From Gammaproteobacteria bacterium (GTDB taxonomy: Bacteria > Pseudomonadota > Gammaproteobacteria > UBA1113): a stretch of DNA of 57,371 nt. The notes beneath the pieces are model-generated. The model did no database searches. It was given only the letters and a program-made list of their open reading frames with translations, and had not been told where the DNA came from. How positions within the stretch are numbered: the stretch's first letter is position 1; every line of letters starts with the position of its first letter. The DNA is taken from assembly GCA_020051155.1 (NCBI GenBank), contig JAGVJK010000022.1, forward strand, positions 1 through 57,371, read 5' to 3'. Made by a program: the position numbers and the translations under genes. This document shows, in pieces, positions 16,917 to 25,678 of the stretch.

Positions 16917-19900
16917 ATGCCACGACGTACAGACATTCAGTCCATCTTGATTCTTGGCGCAGGTCCTATTGTGATCGGTCAAGCGTGTGAATTTGATTAC
17001 TCAGGTGTGCAAGCCTGTAAAGCGCTGCGAGAAGAAGGCTATCGCATCATTTTAGTGAATTCTAACCCGGCGACCATCATGACGGATCCCGGTATGGCCG
17101 ATGCTACTTATATTGAGCCGATTCAATGGCAAGTTGTCGCTAACATTATTGAAAAAGAACGACCTGATGCGGTGTTGCCCACCATGGGCGGCCAAACTGC
17201 CTTAAATTGCGCCTTAGATCTGGCGAAGCACGGTATCTTGGAAAAATTCGGCGTAGAGATGATCGGCGCTAACCGTGAAGCTATCGATAAAGCAGAAGAC
17301 CGTGAGCGGTTTCGACAAACCATGTTAAAAATGGGTTTGAATGTTCCTCATTCCGCAGTGGCTCACAGCATGGAAGAAGCACTGCAAGTACAATCTCAAT
17401 TAGGTTATCCCACCATCATTCGCCCATCCTTTACCTTAGGTGGTAGCGGCGGGGGCATCGCTTACAATAGCGAAGAATTTGTAGAAATTTGCGAACGCGG
17501 TTTCGAATTATCTCCCACTCATGAATTATTGATTGAAGAATCGGTCTTAGGTTGGAAAGAATTCGAAATGGAAGTGGTGCGTGATACAAAAGATAATTGC
17601 ATCATCGTTTGCTCCATTGAAAACTTTGACCCCATGGGCGTACACACTGGAGACTCTATCACCGTTGCACCCGCACAAACTTTGACGGATAAAGAATACC
17701 AATTATTGCGTGATGCATCGATTCGAATTCTGCGGGAAATTGGCGTAGAAACCGGTGGTTCTAATGTCCAATTCGCCATTAATCCTGCCGATGGTCGCAT
17801 GATTGTGATTGAAATGAATCCGCGTGTGTCGCGTTCCTCTGCCTTAGCGTCAAAGGCAACAGGTTTTCCCATTGCACGGATCGCTGCTAAGTTAGCGGTT
17901 GGTTATACTCTCGATGAATTGAATAACGAAATAACCGGTGGTGTGATTCCCGCTTCCTTCGAGCCCACCATTGATTATGTCGTGACAAAAATTCCACGCT
18001 TTAATTTTGAAAAATTTCCGCAAGCAGAGCCACGTTTAACAACACAAATGAAATCCGTAGGCGAAGTGATGGCCATGGGCCGTACCTTCCAAGAAAGCTT
18101 GCAAAAAGCTTTGCGTAGTTTAGAAACCGGTGTGCATGGACTCGATCCGATTATTAACCTGGAAGATGAAGAAGCGAAATTCAAACTTCGCAGCGAATTA
18201 TTATCACCAGGCCCTCATCGAATTTTTTATATCGCTGATGCTTTGCGTTATGGATTTGATCTAGAGGAAGTGCAGCAATTAACAAAGATTGATCCTTGGT
18301 TTTTACAGCAGATGGCTCATTTAATTGAAGTAGAGCAATCCCTGGTAGGGCGAACGTTGCAATCATTAACTCGCGATGAATTATACCAATTAAAACGCCA
18401 AGGTTTTTCAGACGCACGTTTAGCGATGTTGTTGGATACCACAGAAGAAAAAGTGCGGCACCAACGTTACCAACATAAAATTAAACCGGTGTACAAACGA
18501 GTTGATAGTTGTGCTGGCGAGTTTCCAGCAGCTACCGCGTACTTGTATTCCACCTATGAAACTCACTGTGAAGCGATGCCATCGGAGCGAGAAAAAATCA
18601 TCATCTTAGGTGGCGGTCCTAATCGTATTGGCCAAGGCATTGAGTTTGATTATTGTTGCGTTCATGCAGCAATGGCAGTGCGTGAAGCAGGTTATGAAGC
18701 AGTGATGGTGAATTGCAATCCTGAAACTGTTTCCACGGATTATGATATTTCTGATCGCTTGTACTTTGAGCCACTGACTCTAGAAGATGTGTTGGCCATT
18801 GTAGATATTGAAAAACCCAAAGGTGTGATTGTGCAATACGGCGGTCAAACACCGTTAAAACTCGCTGCAGATTTGCAAACAGCTGGCGTACCTATCTTAG
18901 GAACCTCGCCTGATGCTATCGATGAAGCGGAAGATCGCGAACGCTTCCAACAATTGATCCAAACCCTCGGTTTAAGGCAACCAGCTAATGCAACGGTCCG
19001 CGATATTGCCAGTGGTTTAGAACAAGCAGAGATGATTGGTTACCCCTTGGTGGTACGTCCATCCTATGTATTGGGCGGCCGCGCAATGGAGGTGGTTTAC
19101 AATCAAGAAGAACTTTCTCATTATTTACACCACGCAGTGCAACTTTCCGATCGTTCACCAGTCCTGTTAGATCACTTTGTTTCCGATGCAATGGAAATTG
19201 ATATTGATGCAGTGTGTGATGGCAAAAATGTGTTTATTTGCGGGATTTTACAGCATATTGAGCAAGCGGGTGTGCACTCTGGCGATTCTTCTTGTTCTTT
19301 ACCGCCTTATGATTTATCTGAAAGTTTACAACAACAATTGCGTGAACAAATGACGAGTATGGCGTTAGAGTTGGGCGTGGTCGGTTTGATCAATGCTCAA
19401 TTCGCCATTCAAGGTGATGAAATTTTTGTATTAGAAGTGAATCCTCGGGCTTCTCGTACTGTACCCTTTGTTTCAAAGGCTATCGGTGTTCCTATCGCAA
19501 AAGTGGCAGTTTATTGCATGTTGGGTAAATCCCTCGTAGAGCAAGGTTTCACCAAAGAAATTATTCCTAACTTTTACTCAGTGAAGTTACCAGTATTTCC
19601 CTTTGCAAAATTTCCAGGTGTTGATCCCATTCTTGGCCCTGAAATGAAATCAACCGGTGAAGTGATGGGGATTGGTGACACTTTTGCGGAAGCTTATGCA
19701 AAAGCGCAATGGGCGGCGAATGTTCCGGAACCGCGAGTCGGTGCTGCTTTTGTCAGCGTTCGCGATGCCGATAAACCAGAGGCAGTAAAAGTCGCAAAAC
19801 AATTATGTACCTTAGGTTTTAATGTGATTGCGACGGGCGGCACTGCGGCTTATTTACAAGGAGCGGGGATTGCCGTTGAACGAATCAATAAAGTAAAAGA

Positions 19901-20147
19901 AGGACGTCCGCATATTGTGGATCGCATTAAAAATAACGATGTCGGATTCATTGTCAATACGACCAACAGCAAACCATCGGTTACCGATTCCTATGCAATT
20001 CGTCGTAACGCATTACAAAAAGGGATTAGTTACAGTACCACCATGACAGGTGCTAGTGTTATTTTGCAAGCAATGCAAAGTGGCCAATCGCAAGCGGTGA
20101 CTCGGTTACAAGAGTTGCATCAAAATTTGAATGAACACTTAAACTAA
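16917..20147 (+). CDS. carB: carbamoyl-phosphate synthase large subunit
   Basis: The 1076-residue enzyme makes carbamoyl phosphate from bicarbonate, two ATP and ammonia. Two homologous ATP-grasp halves are evident: [22 protein letters not shown] at the start and [21 protein letters not shown] near residue 560. An oligomerisation domain lies between them, and a C-terminal MGS-like allosteric domain (about 940-1076) includes [11 protein letters not shown]. Motifs such as [18 protein letters not shown] and [16 protein letters not shown] are intact. It is close to the 1073 residues of E. coli CarB. It is preceded by carA and followed by greA after only 8 bp. Confidence 0.98.
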   Translation: MPRRTDIQSILILGAGPIVIGQACEFDYSGVQACKALREEGYRIILVNSNPATIMTDPGMADATYIEPIQWQVVANIIEKERPDAVLPTMGGQTALNCALDLAKHGILEKFGVEMIGANREAIDKAEDRERFRQTMLKMGLNVPHSAVAHSMEEALQVQSQLGYPTIIRPSFTLGGSGGGIAYNSEEFVEICERGFELSPTHELLIEESVLGWKEFEMEVVRDTKDNCIIVCSIENFDPMGVHTGDSITVAPAQTLTDKEYQLLRDASIRILREIGVETGGSNVQFAINPADGRMIVIEMNPRVSRSSALASKATGFPIARIAAKLAVGYTLDELNNEITGGVIPASFEPTIDYVVTKIPRFNFEKFPQAEPRLTTQMKSVGEVMAMGRTFQESLQKALRSLETGVHGLDPIINLEDEEAKFKLRSELLSPGPHRIFYIADALRYGFDLEEVQQLTKIDPWFLQQMAHLIEVEQSLVGRTLQSLTRDELYQLKRQGFSDARLAMLLDTTEEKVRHQRYQHKIKPVYKRVDSCAGEFPAATAYLYSTYETHCEAMPSEREKIIILGGGPNRIGQGIEFDYCCVHAAMAVREAGYEAVMVNCNPETVSTDYDISDRLYFEPLTLEDVLAIVDIEKPKGVIVQYGGQTPLKLAADLQTAGVPILGTSPDAIDEAEDRERFQQLIQTLGLRQPANATVRDIASGLEQAEMIGYPLVVRPSYVLGGRAMEVVYNQEELSHYLHHAVQLSDRSPVLLDHFVSDAMEIDIDAVCDGKNVFICGILQHIEQAGVHSGDSSCSLPPYDLSESLQQQLREQMTSMALELGVVGLINAQFAIQGDEIFVLEVNPRASRTVPFVSKAIGVPIAKVAVYCMLGKSLVEQGFTKEIIPNFYSVKLPVFPFAKFPGVDPILGPEMKSTGEVMGIGDTFAEAYAKAQWAANVPEPRVGAAFVSVRDADKPEAVKVAKQLCTLGFNVIATGGTAAYLQGAGIAVERINKVKEGRPHIVDRIKNNDVGFIVNTTNSKPSVTDSYAIRRNALQKGISYSTTMTGASVILQAMQSGQSQAVTRLQELHQNLNEHLN

Positions 20148-20155
20148 AGGATGTA

Positions 20156-20638
20156 ATGATGTCAATCAGAGTCCCAATGACCGCCAGTGGCGCGGAAGCA
20201 TTAAAAGCAGAGTTAGAACGATTAAAACGTGTGGAGCGTCCGGCAATCATTGCCGCCATTGCAGAAGCACGAGCTCATGGCGATTTAAAAGAAAATGCGG
20301 AGTATCATGCTGCCAAGGAAAAGCAAAGTTTCTTGGAGGGCCGTATTCAAGAATTAGAATCAAAAATATCTCATCTGCAGATTATCGATATCAGTCATTT
20401 ACCCAATGAGGGTAAAGTTATTTTTGGTTCAACAGTGACCTTAGTGGATGTGGAAACAGATGCTAATGTCTGCTATCAAATCGTCGGTGAAGAAGAAGCC
20501 GATATCAAATTAGGAAAAATCTCTATCAGCTCTCCCATCGCTCGAGCCCTCATCGGCAAAGAGTGTGGTGATGAAGTTGATGTCAAAACACCCGGTGGTA
20601 TGGTGACCTATGAAATTAGCGATGTGAGATATGTTTAA
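20156..20638 (+). CDS. greA: transcription elongation factor GreA
   Basis: The 160-residue factor rescues backtracked RNA polymerase by stimulating transcript cleavage. The N-terminal coiled coil holds the acidic tip ([21 protein letters not shown]), and the C-terminal FKBP-like domain has GSTVTLVD and [24 protein letters not shown] 20156 follows AAAGGA; a second ATG is three bases on. It closes the carAB-greA run. In many relatives yhbY lies next; here a 9.3-kb accessory block intervenes. Confidence 0.96.
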   Translation: MMSIRVPMTASGAEALKAELERLKRVERPAIIAAIAEARAHGDLKENAEYHAAKEKQSFLEGRIQELESKISHLQIIDISHLPNEGKVIFGSTVTLVDVETDANVCYQIVGEEEADIKLGKISISSPIARALIGKECGDEVDVKTPGGMVTYEISDVRYV

Positions 20639-20707
20639 GCAGTAGTTTACAAAAAACTTCAGTTATATCAATAAGTTGAAAAACATAAAAAAATTACTGT
20701 TTTTTAA

Positions 20708-20782
20708 TTGCATTACGAATAATCGCTGATATACTCTACCGTGTCATGTAAATGCTTTAACGAATTACATGGCATTGTAGAG
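20708..20782 (+). promoter_or_regulatory. promoter-like element feeding an 18-bp hairpin
   Basis: TTGCAT (20708-20713), 16 bases and TATACT (20730-20735) resemble a sigma-70 promoter. Overlapping its -10 end, CTCTACCGTGTCATGTAA (20734-20751) can pair with TTACATGGCATTGTAGAG (20765-20782) over 18 positions, with one mismatch and two G-U pairs, around a 13-nt loop. No T-run follows, so it is not a typical terminator. It could be an operator palindrome or an RNA element. Confidence 0.5.
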
Positions 20783-21056
20783 CAAAAGTCATGGAGGGCG
20801 AGCATTACGATGAGATGGATCAAATTACAGAAATAAGAGAGTTGAACTAAATTTTCCACAGCTCATGCGAGATCACGCCTGTTGATTTTGTTTGCACGCC
20901 TACGGACTCTGTTTCTGTCATTGATTTTTTCTCACCAACACTCATCACGAATTTTTCTGTTTGTATTTTATGCAATCGAAAGGTTCTGTGTAAGATGCTC
21001 TCTTCATTGGCTCTTTGTGTAAGGATTATAATTAGAAAAATTATTGGTGTTATTTC

Positions 21057-21088
21057 AACCAATGATTAACTTAGCGGAGAGATTTTAT
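21057..21088 (+). repeat. shared leader, copy 1
   Basis: AACCAATG...GGAGAGAT...AT ATGGCACG: the 32 bases before the first small gene resemble the 31 bases before the second (21427-21457), including the ribosome-binding site GGAGAGA and the first four codons (MARE). Confidence 0.7.
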
Positions 21089-21367
21089 ATGGCACGCGAA
21101 AATGTTGGCTCTAAGGTTCCCAAGGACGCTCCTATCCATCCTGAGACAAAGCTACCAATGCCTTTGCTCAACAAAGAAAACCCAAATCTTCCACCAGATG
21201 TGTTTTTTCGATATCCAGCACCTCATGCAGTTAGCAAAAGTAGACCTCCTCGCCCAGTGTCAGTGGTGCGACAGGTCCCTTTTTGGCCACAGCCTCTTGC
21301 GGCGGGTAAATTAGAAGATGATAGTGCAATACCTTCTCCGTTAAAGGCTCATCGCTCTCGCAGTTAG
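21089..21367 (+). CDS. small proline-rich protein of unknown function
   Basis: The 92-residue product (MARENVGSKVPKDAP...) is rich in Pro, Lys and Arg and looks intrinsically disordered, ending in a basic KAHRSRS. No domain, signal peptide or membrane segment is visible and I do not recognise a family. ATG 21089 has GGAGAG nine bases upstream; an earlier in-frame start at 21044 would ignore that site. The next gene has the same leader and the same first residues (MARE), so the two probably descend from one duplicated module with diverged bodies. Confidence 0.6.
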   Translation: MARENVGSKVPKDAPIHPETKLPMPLLNKENPNLPPDVFFRYPAPHAVSKSRPPRPVSVVRQVPFWPQPLAAGKLEDDSAIPSPLKAHRSRS

Positions 21368-21426
21368 ATTAAAAGGCAGAGATTTTTTGAAAGAATTTAT
21401 TTGTAAGTAAATGATGGTTATGACCC

Positions 21427-21457
21427 AACCAATGGGCAATAAGTGGAGAGATAAAAT
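21427..21457 (+). repeat. shared leader, copy 2
   Basis: Counterpart of 21057-21088: AACCAATGGGCAATAAGTGG followed by AGAGATAAAAT and then ATGGCAAGAGAAAA. Confidence 0.7.
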
Positions 21458-21751
21458 ATGGCAAGAGAAAAACAGTTCACGGGCAATGAAAACATATACG
21501 CTTTTTTTGCAACTTCAGCGACTCCAGTACGTGGCTCTTTAAAGGATCTATTAGCATTCGAAACGCCAAAGAGTTCTGAGCCTACATGGAGCGCTCCGCT
21601 GTATGCAAAACGTCGCTCCAATGCTGCATTACTGGCTGCTGCCGATGTATCGACTGTAACTGACGATGCACCGTCTTTTAATAACGATACACCATTCGTT
21701 ACCGACGACGCGCCAGTGGTTAGCAGAGTACTGCGCCCTCGCAAACGATAA
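21458..21751 (+). CDS. small disordered protein of unknown function
   Basis: The 97-residue product starts MAREKQFTGNENIYAFFA, has a Thr/Asp-rich repetitive middle (VTDDAPSF...VTDDAPVV) and a strongly basic end, RVLRPRKR. No recognised family. The ribosome-binding site GGAGAGA lies eight bases before the ATG. It is a tandem partner of the gene at 21089-21367, sharing leader and first residues only. Both lie at the edge of the accessory block after greA. Confidence 0.6.
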   Translation: MAREKQFTGNENIYAFFATSATPVRGSLKDLLAFETPKSSEPTWSAPLYAKRRSNAALLAAADVSTVTDDAPSFNNDTPFVTDDAPVVSRVLRPRKR

Positions 21752-21807
21752 GTCGATATCCCTACTTACTTGGAGATGCAACTTACTGCATCTCCAGGTA
21801 ATTTTTC

Positions 21808-23385
21808 TTAGAAACGATCCGCTCTTGCTAATCCCCAATACGAGTTCAGTGCTTCCGGCATATTGCCACGCAAGATATCACCAGGCGAGAGAAAGTGGTG
21901 AACGACAGAATAAGGTAATGTCTTATCTAAACTTGTTCGCTTGTAGATGTAACTAGGTGTGATATTACTTAAATGTTTTAATCCCATAGCTCCCGCCATT
22001 TCTAACATACTATCGATGGTTGCTTGGTGATAGTTAGCAACGCGAACATATTTGTCTTCGACGACTAAACCATGCATGAGACGTGGATTTTGAGTCGTAA
22101 CGCCTGTTGGACAGGTATTACGATTGCATTGCAAGGATTGAATGCAACCTAAAGCAAACATCATAGCTCGAGCTGAATTACAAAGATCAGCGCCGAGCGC
22201 TAATTTATGAAGAATATCGAAGCCAGTGGCGACTTTGCCACTAGCAATGATGCGAATGTTATCTCGTAAATTACACCCCACCAGCGCATTGCGAACAAAC
22301 ACTAAACCGTCTTCTAACATTTCACCCATGTAATCAGAAAATTCTAAGGGTGCAGCACCGGTTCCACCTTCAGCGCCATCGACACTAATAAAATCAGGCA
22401 GAATATTGGTTTCCAACATGGCTTTGCAAATAGCGAGAAAATCACGATGAAAACCGATACAGAGTTTGAAGCCTACGGGTTTGCCACCGGATAATTCACG
22501 CAATTTTGCTACGTATTCTAATAAACCAATGGGGGTGGAAAACTCAGGATTAGTGGGAGGCGAAATACAATCTACGCCGACATGCACACCACGCATAGCA
22601 GCAATTTCTGGCGTGACTTTGATGGCAGGCAAAATCCCACCATGGGAAGGTTTTGCGCCCTGCGATAATTTAATCTCGATCATTTTCACTTGCGGTAAGC
22701 AAGCTTTTTTGCGAAATTCTTCCGGAGAAAACTGACCATCTAAGGTGCGTGCGCCGAAATTGGCAGTCCCTAATTGCCAAATTAAATCACCGCCGCCCGC
22801 AAGATGATAGTCACTCAAGCCACCTTCTCCAGTGTTATGAGCGAAGTTTCCTAATTTAGCGCCTTTGTTTAAAGCAAGCACGGCATTTTTACTGAGTGCG
22901 CCAAAACTCATGGCGGAAATATTTAAGCGAGAGGCATGATACGGTTGTTTGCAATCAGGACCGCCAATCCACACACGACCCTCTTCTTCCTCTTTGAGAT
23001 GGGTGGGCGCTAAGGAGTGGCGAATAGATTCATAGCCGGGTTCACCTAAATTATGTTTGGTACCGAAGGGAACCGTATCTAAAACTTTTTTTGCTCGTTG
23101 ATAAACAATAGAACGTATTTCTCGACTAAAGGGATGTTCACTTTGATCGCTGCTAATAAAATATTGTTGAATCTCTGGACGAATAGATTCAAAAATAAAG
23201 CGTAAGTGTCCAAAAATGGGAAAATTACGCAAGATAGTATGTTTTCGTTGTAGCACATCATAGGAGCCGATAATAATAATGGCTAGGCACACCAAGGTGA
23301 GGAAGGTGAGTGGTAGCCAAATGATCATCACAATGGCGAGAAAAACACTGAGTAATACAAATCCAAAAATAATTAAACGTCCCAT
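21808..23385 (-). CDS. FMN-binding glutamate synthase family protein
   Basis: The 525-residue protein has two N-terminal membrane segments (about 4-45) and then a glutamate-synthase-like FMN barrel. Motifs include SRLNISAMSFGALSKNAVLAL, NTGEGGLSDYHLAGGGDLIWQ, KLSQGAKPSHGGILPA, DFISVDGAEGGTGAAPLEF, ASGKVATGFDILHKLALGA and the cysteine cluster CIQSLQCNRNTCPTGV for a 3Fe-4S centre. It lacks the glutaminase domain of GltB (family length about 500-540), so the electron donor and real substrate are uncertain. A strong AGGAGCAAGGA site precedes ATG 23385. It stands alone, facing the small gene pair. Confidence 0.9.
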   Translation of the reverse strand: MGRLIIFGFVLLSVFLAIVMIIWLPLTFLTLVCLAIIIIGSYDVLQRKHTILRNFPIFGHLRFIFESIRPEIQQYFISSDQSEHPFSREIRSIVYQRAKKVLDTVPFGTKHNLGEPGYESIRHSLAPTHLKEEEEGRVWIGGPDCKQPYHASRLNISAMSFGALSKNAVLALNKGAKLGNFAHNTGEGGLSDYHLAGGGDLIWQLGTANFGARTLDGQFSPEEFRKKACLPQVKMIEIKLSQGAKPSHGGILPAIKVTPEIAAMRGVHVGVDCISPPTNPEFSTPIGLLEYVAKLRELSGGKPVGFKLCIGFHRDFLAICKAMLETNILPDFISVDGAEGGTGAAPLEFSDYMGEMLEDGLVFVRNALVGCNLRDNIRIIASGKVATGFDILHKLALGADLCNSARAMMFALGCIQSLQCNRNTCPTGVTTQNPRLMHGLVVEDKYVRVANYHQATIDSMLEMAGAMGLKHLSNITPSYIYKRTSLDKTLPYSVVHHFLSPGDILRGNMPEALNSYWGLARADRF

Positions 23386-23445
23386 GCTTCCTTGCTCCTT
23401 TTTTTGTCGGACTTCGTAAAGTATATCATTAATATAAAGAAACCC

Positions 23446-23593
23446 CCATCGATGTCATCCTGAGCAAAGCGAAGGATCTCCAACTTACAAAGAACGATCT
23501 CTCCAAACGGCCAAGCAAAAGATCTTACAAAGGTTAGCGCTTTGTTCTTCGTAAGATGGAGATCCTTCGCTTTGCTCAGGATGACATCGGTGG
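23446..23593. repeat. long inverted repeat upstream of asnS
   Basis: The left arm (23446-23497) contains GATGTCATCCTGAGCAAAGC, and the right arm (23542-23593) contains its complement GCTTTGCTCAGGATGACATC. The arms pair over about 50 positions with a few mismatches around a 44-nt loop. The 'TCATCCTGAGCAAAGCGAAGGATC' text is a widely dispersed intergenic element; here two copies face each other just before asnS. Confidence 0.85.
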
Positions 23594-23658
23594 AATTGCT
23601 AGTTGAGACTTACGGCAAAAATTCATACAATGCTTTATTTCAACAAAGGGGCATGATG

Positions 23659-25059
23659 ATGGCATATTATACAGTGGATAACGTTTTAAAAGGTAAAGCG
23701 TCTGTGGGTGAGCAGATAACCGTTCGTGGTTGGGTGCGTACTCGCCGTGATTCGAAAGCTGGGATTTCCTTTTTAACGGTCTACGATGGTTCTTGCTTTG
23801 CAGCGCTGCAAGGTGTTGTGCCTAATACCCTCACAAATTATGACACGCAAATTTTACAATTAACCAGTGGCTGCTCTGTAGAAATGACAGGTACATTAGT
23901 TGCCTCAACCGGGCAAGGACAATCTTACGAAGTGCAAGTGACAGACGTGAAAGTGATTGGTTGGGTGGAAGATCCAGAAACTTATCCCATGGCACCCAAA
24001 CGTCACTCCATGGAGTATTTACGTGAGTATGCTCACTTACGCCCACGCACCAATATTATCGGTGCCATTGCCCGCGTGCGTCATGCCGCAGCGCAAGCAA
24101 TCCATCGTTTTTTCGACGAACAAGGATTTCTCTGGGTGAGCACACCCATCATCACGTCAAATGATTGCGAAGGTGCTGGCGAAATGTTTCGTGTTAGCAC
24201 CTTAGATTTAATGAACCTTCCCAAAGATCACCAAGGTAACATTGATTTCTCCAAAGATTTTTTTGGCAAAGAAACCTTTCTCACTGTTTCAGGACAACTT
24301 AACGGTGAAGCTTACTGCTCCGCCTTATCAAAAATTTACACCTTCGGCCCCACCTTCCGCGCAGAAAATTCTAACACAGCTCGCCACCTCGCAGAGTTTT
24401 GGATGATCGAGCCGGAAATGGCCTTTGCTGATTTAATGGATGTGGCGAAACTTGCAGAATCTTTATTGAAATATGTTTTCGCTGACATTTTAGCGCGACG
24501 CAGTGATGACATGGCATTCTTTGCTGAATGGGTCGATAAAACCTGTATTTCTCGTTTAGAACATATTCTTAATTCATCCTTTGAAATGATGACGTACACA
24601 GAGGCAGTGAAACAATTACAAGCTTGCAAACAAACCTTTGAATATCCCGTTGAATGGGGTATGGATTTGCAAACTGAACATGAACGTTATTTAACAGAGC
24701 AATTATTAAAACGCCCAGTGATTATTACGGATTATCCAGCACGAATTAAAGCGTTTTACATGCGTATGAATGAAGATAACCAAACGGTAGCCGCTATGGA
24801 CGTGTTAGTTCCAGGTGTCGGTGAAATCATTGGCGGCAGCCAGCGGGAAGAGCGGTTACAACAGTTAGATCAACGGATGCGAGATAGCGGTTTAGATCCC
24901 GCGCATTATGGTTGGTATCGTGATTTACGTCGTTATGGCTCCGTGCCCCATGGTGGTTTTGGTTTAGGATTCGAACGACTTATTAATTATTTATCGGGTG
25001 CGGCGAATATTCGCGAGGTGATTCCTTTCCCACGCACACCGAAGCATGCGGAGTATTAG
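23659..25059 (+). CDS. asnS: asparaginyl-tRNA synthetase
   Basis: The 466-residue class IIb enzyme charges tRNA-Asn. An N-terminal OB-fold anticodon-binding domain ([25 protein letters not shown]) precedes the catalytic domain with motif 2 ([22 protein letters not shown]) and motif 3 ([14 protein letters not shown]). With the third of three consecutive ATGs (23659) the length equals that of E. coli AsnS, and AAAGGGG is seven bases upstream. The frame stays open further upstream, but that extension runs through the inverted repeat and is not protein-like. The lysE-type gene starts a few bases after the stop. Confidence 0.96.
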   Translation: MAYYTVDNVLKGKASVGEQITVRGWVRTRRDSKAGISFLTVYDGSCFAALQGVVPNTLTNYDTQILQLTSGCSVEMTGTLVASTGQGQSYEVQVTDVKVIGWVEDPETYPMAPKRHSMEYLREYAHLRPRTNIIGAIARVRHAAAQAIHRFFDEQGFLWVSTPIITSNDCEGAGEMFRVSTLDLMNLPKDHQGNIDFSKDFFGKETFLTVSGQLNGEAYCSALSKIYTFGPTFRAENSNTARHLAEFWMIEPEMAFADLMDVAKLAESLLKYVFADILARRSDDMAFFAEWVDKTCISRLEHILNSSFEMMTYTEAVKQLQACKQTFEYPVEWGMDLQTEHERYLTEQLLKRPVIITDYPARIKAFYMRMNEDNQTVAAMDVLVPGVGEIIGGSQREERLQQLDQRMRDSGLDPAHYGWYRDLRRYGSVPHGGFGLGFERLINYLSGAANIREVIPFPRTPKHAEY

Positions 25060-25063
25060 TGTC

Positions 25064-25678
25064 ATGATAGGAATTATTTTTTTAGGTGTGTTATTAGGAT
25101 GGGGCGCAGCCATTCCTATAGGTCCCATTAATCTTGAAATTATGCGACGCAATTTAACCTACGGCACACCCTATGGTATCGCTTTCGGTAGCGGCGCTTG
25201 CCTTGCTGATATTACATATCTTGTATTGTTAGCTGGCGGCTTATTAGGTTTATTAAATCAACCATTACTGTTGAAAGCGATCGGTATTGCCGGTTCATTA
25301 ATTTTAGCGTGGTTTGGTTTTAAAGCGCTAACTATGGTGATGGCAACGCCCATTCATCGCAAAGGTGATAAATCTGCATTACACAATTTAGCAGAAGGTT
25401 ATTTGTTAACGTTGTTAAATCCTATTACTATTTTGTTCTGGGCGTCGGTGGGGGTGCAGTTGCCGGCTTTGGCGCAGCATGGGAAGACGGGGATGATTCT
25501 TGCTGGTGTGGGTGTCTTGCTGGGTACCTTGAGTTGGACCTTTGGCTTGAATGGGGTTTTGCATGTGACCCGCCATAAAATAAGCCACCGCGTGATGCGC
25601 GTCTTGAATTTCCTCGGTGGTGTGATTGTGTTGAGCTTCGCTGTGTATGGACTGTATCATAATCTAAAAATTGCCTAG
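25064..25678 (+). CDS. LysE/RhtB-family amino-acid exporter
   Basis: The 204-residue membrane protein has about six hydrophobic segments and the family N-terminus WGAAIPIGPINLEIMRRNL, and LLNPITILFWASVGV in the middle. LysE-family proteins export amino acids such as lysine, threonine or homoserine; the substrate here is unknown. I choose ATG 25064, five bases after the asnS stop; an ATG at 25046 lies within asnS. The last 251 bases overlap the convergent giant gene. Codon choice changes abruptly there: TTA is the commonest Leu codon up to about 25430 (about 16 of 26) and is not used once in the remaining 14 Leu codons, which are mostly TTG/CTG, with a visible rise in G+C. Confidence 0.85.
   Translation: MIGIIFLGVLLGWGAAIPIGPINLEIMRRNLTYGTPYGIAFGSGACLADITYLVLLAGGLLGLLNQPLLLKAIGIAGSLILAWFGFKALTMVMATPIHRKGDKSALHNLAEGYLLTLLNPITILFWASVGVQLPALAQHGKTGMILAGVGVLLGTLSWTFGLNGVLHVTRHKISHRVMRVLNFLGGVIVLSFAVYGLYHNLKIA

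Larger units (their letters stand above)
20639..21088. other. 450-bp intergenic region after greA
   Basis: No established gene is seen. The region holds a promoter-like element and a long hairpin (20708-20782, listed separately). A 19-codon open frame at 20791-20850 (MEGEHYDEMDQITEIRELN) begins nine bases after the hairpin but lacks a convincing Shine-Dalgarno. The leader shared by the two following small genes starts at 21057. It may encode a structured leader or a small RNA. Confidence 0.5.

Noticed and set aside
20847..21062. 71-codon minus-strand frame with a hydrophobic start
   Set aside because: No ribosome-binding site, unusual composition, and it overlaps the leader of the small gene pair; it ends exactly at the plus-strand short frame, most likely by chance.
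23542..23658. Longer asnS start inside the inverted repeat
   Set aside because: The extra residues come from the repeat arm, whereas the ATG at 23659 gives the family length and has a good ribosome-binding site.
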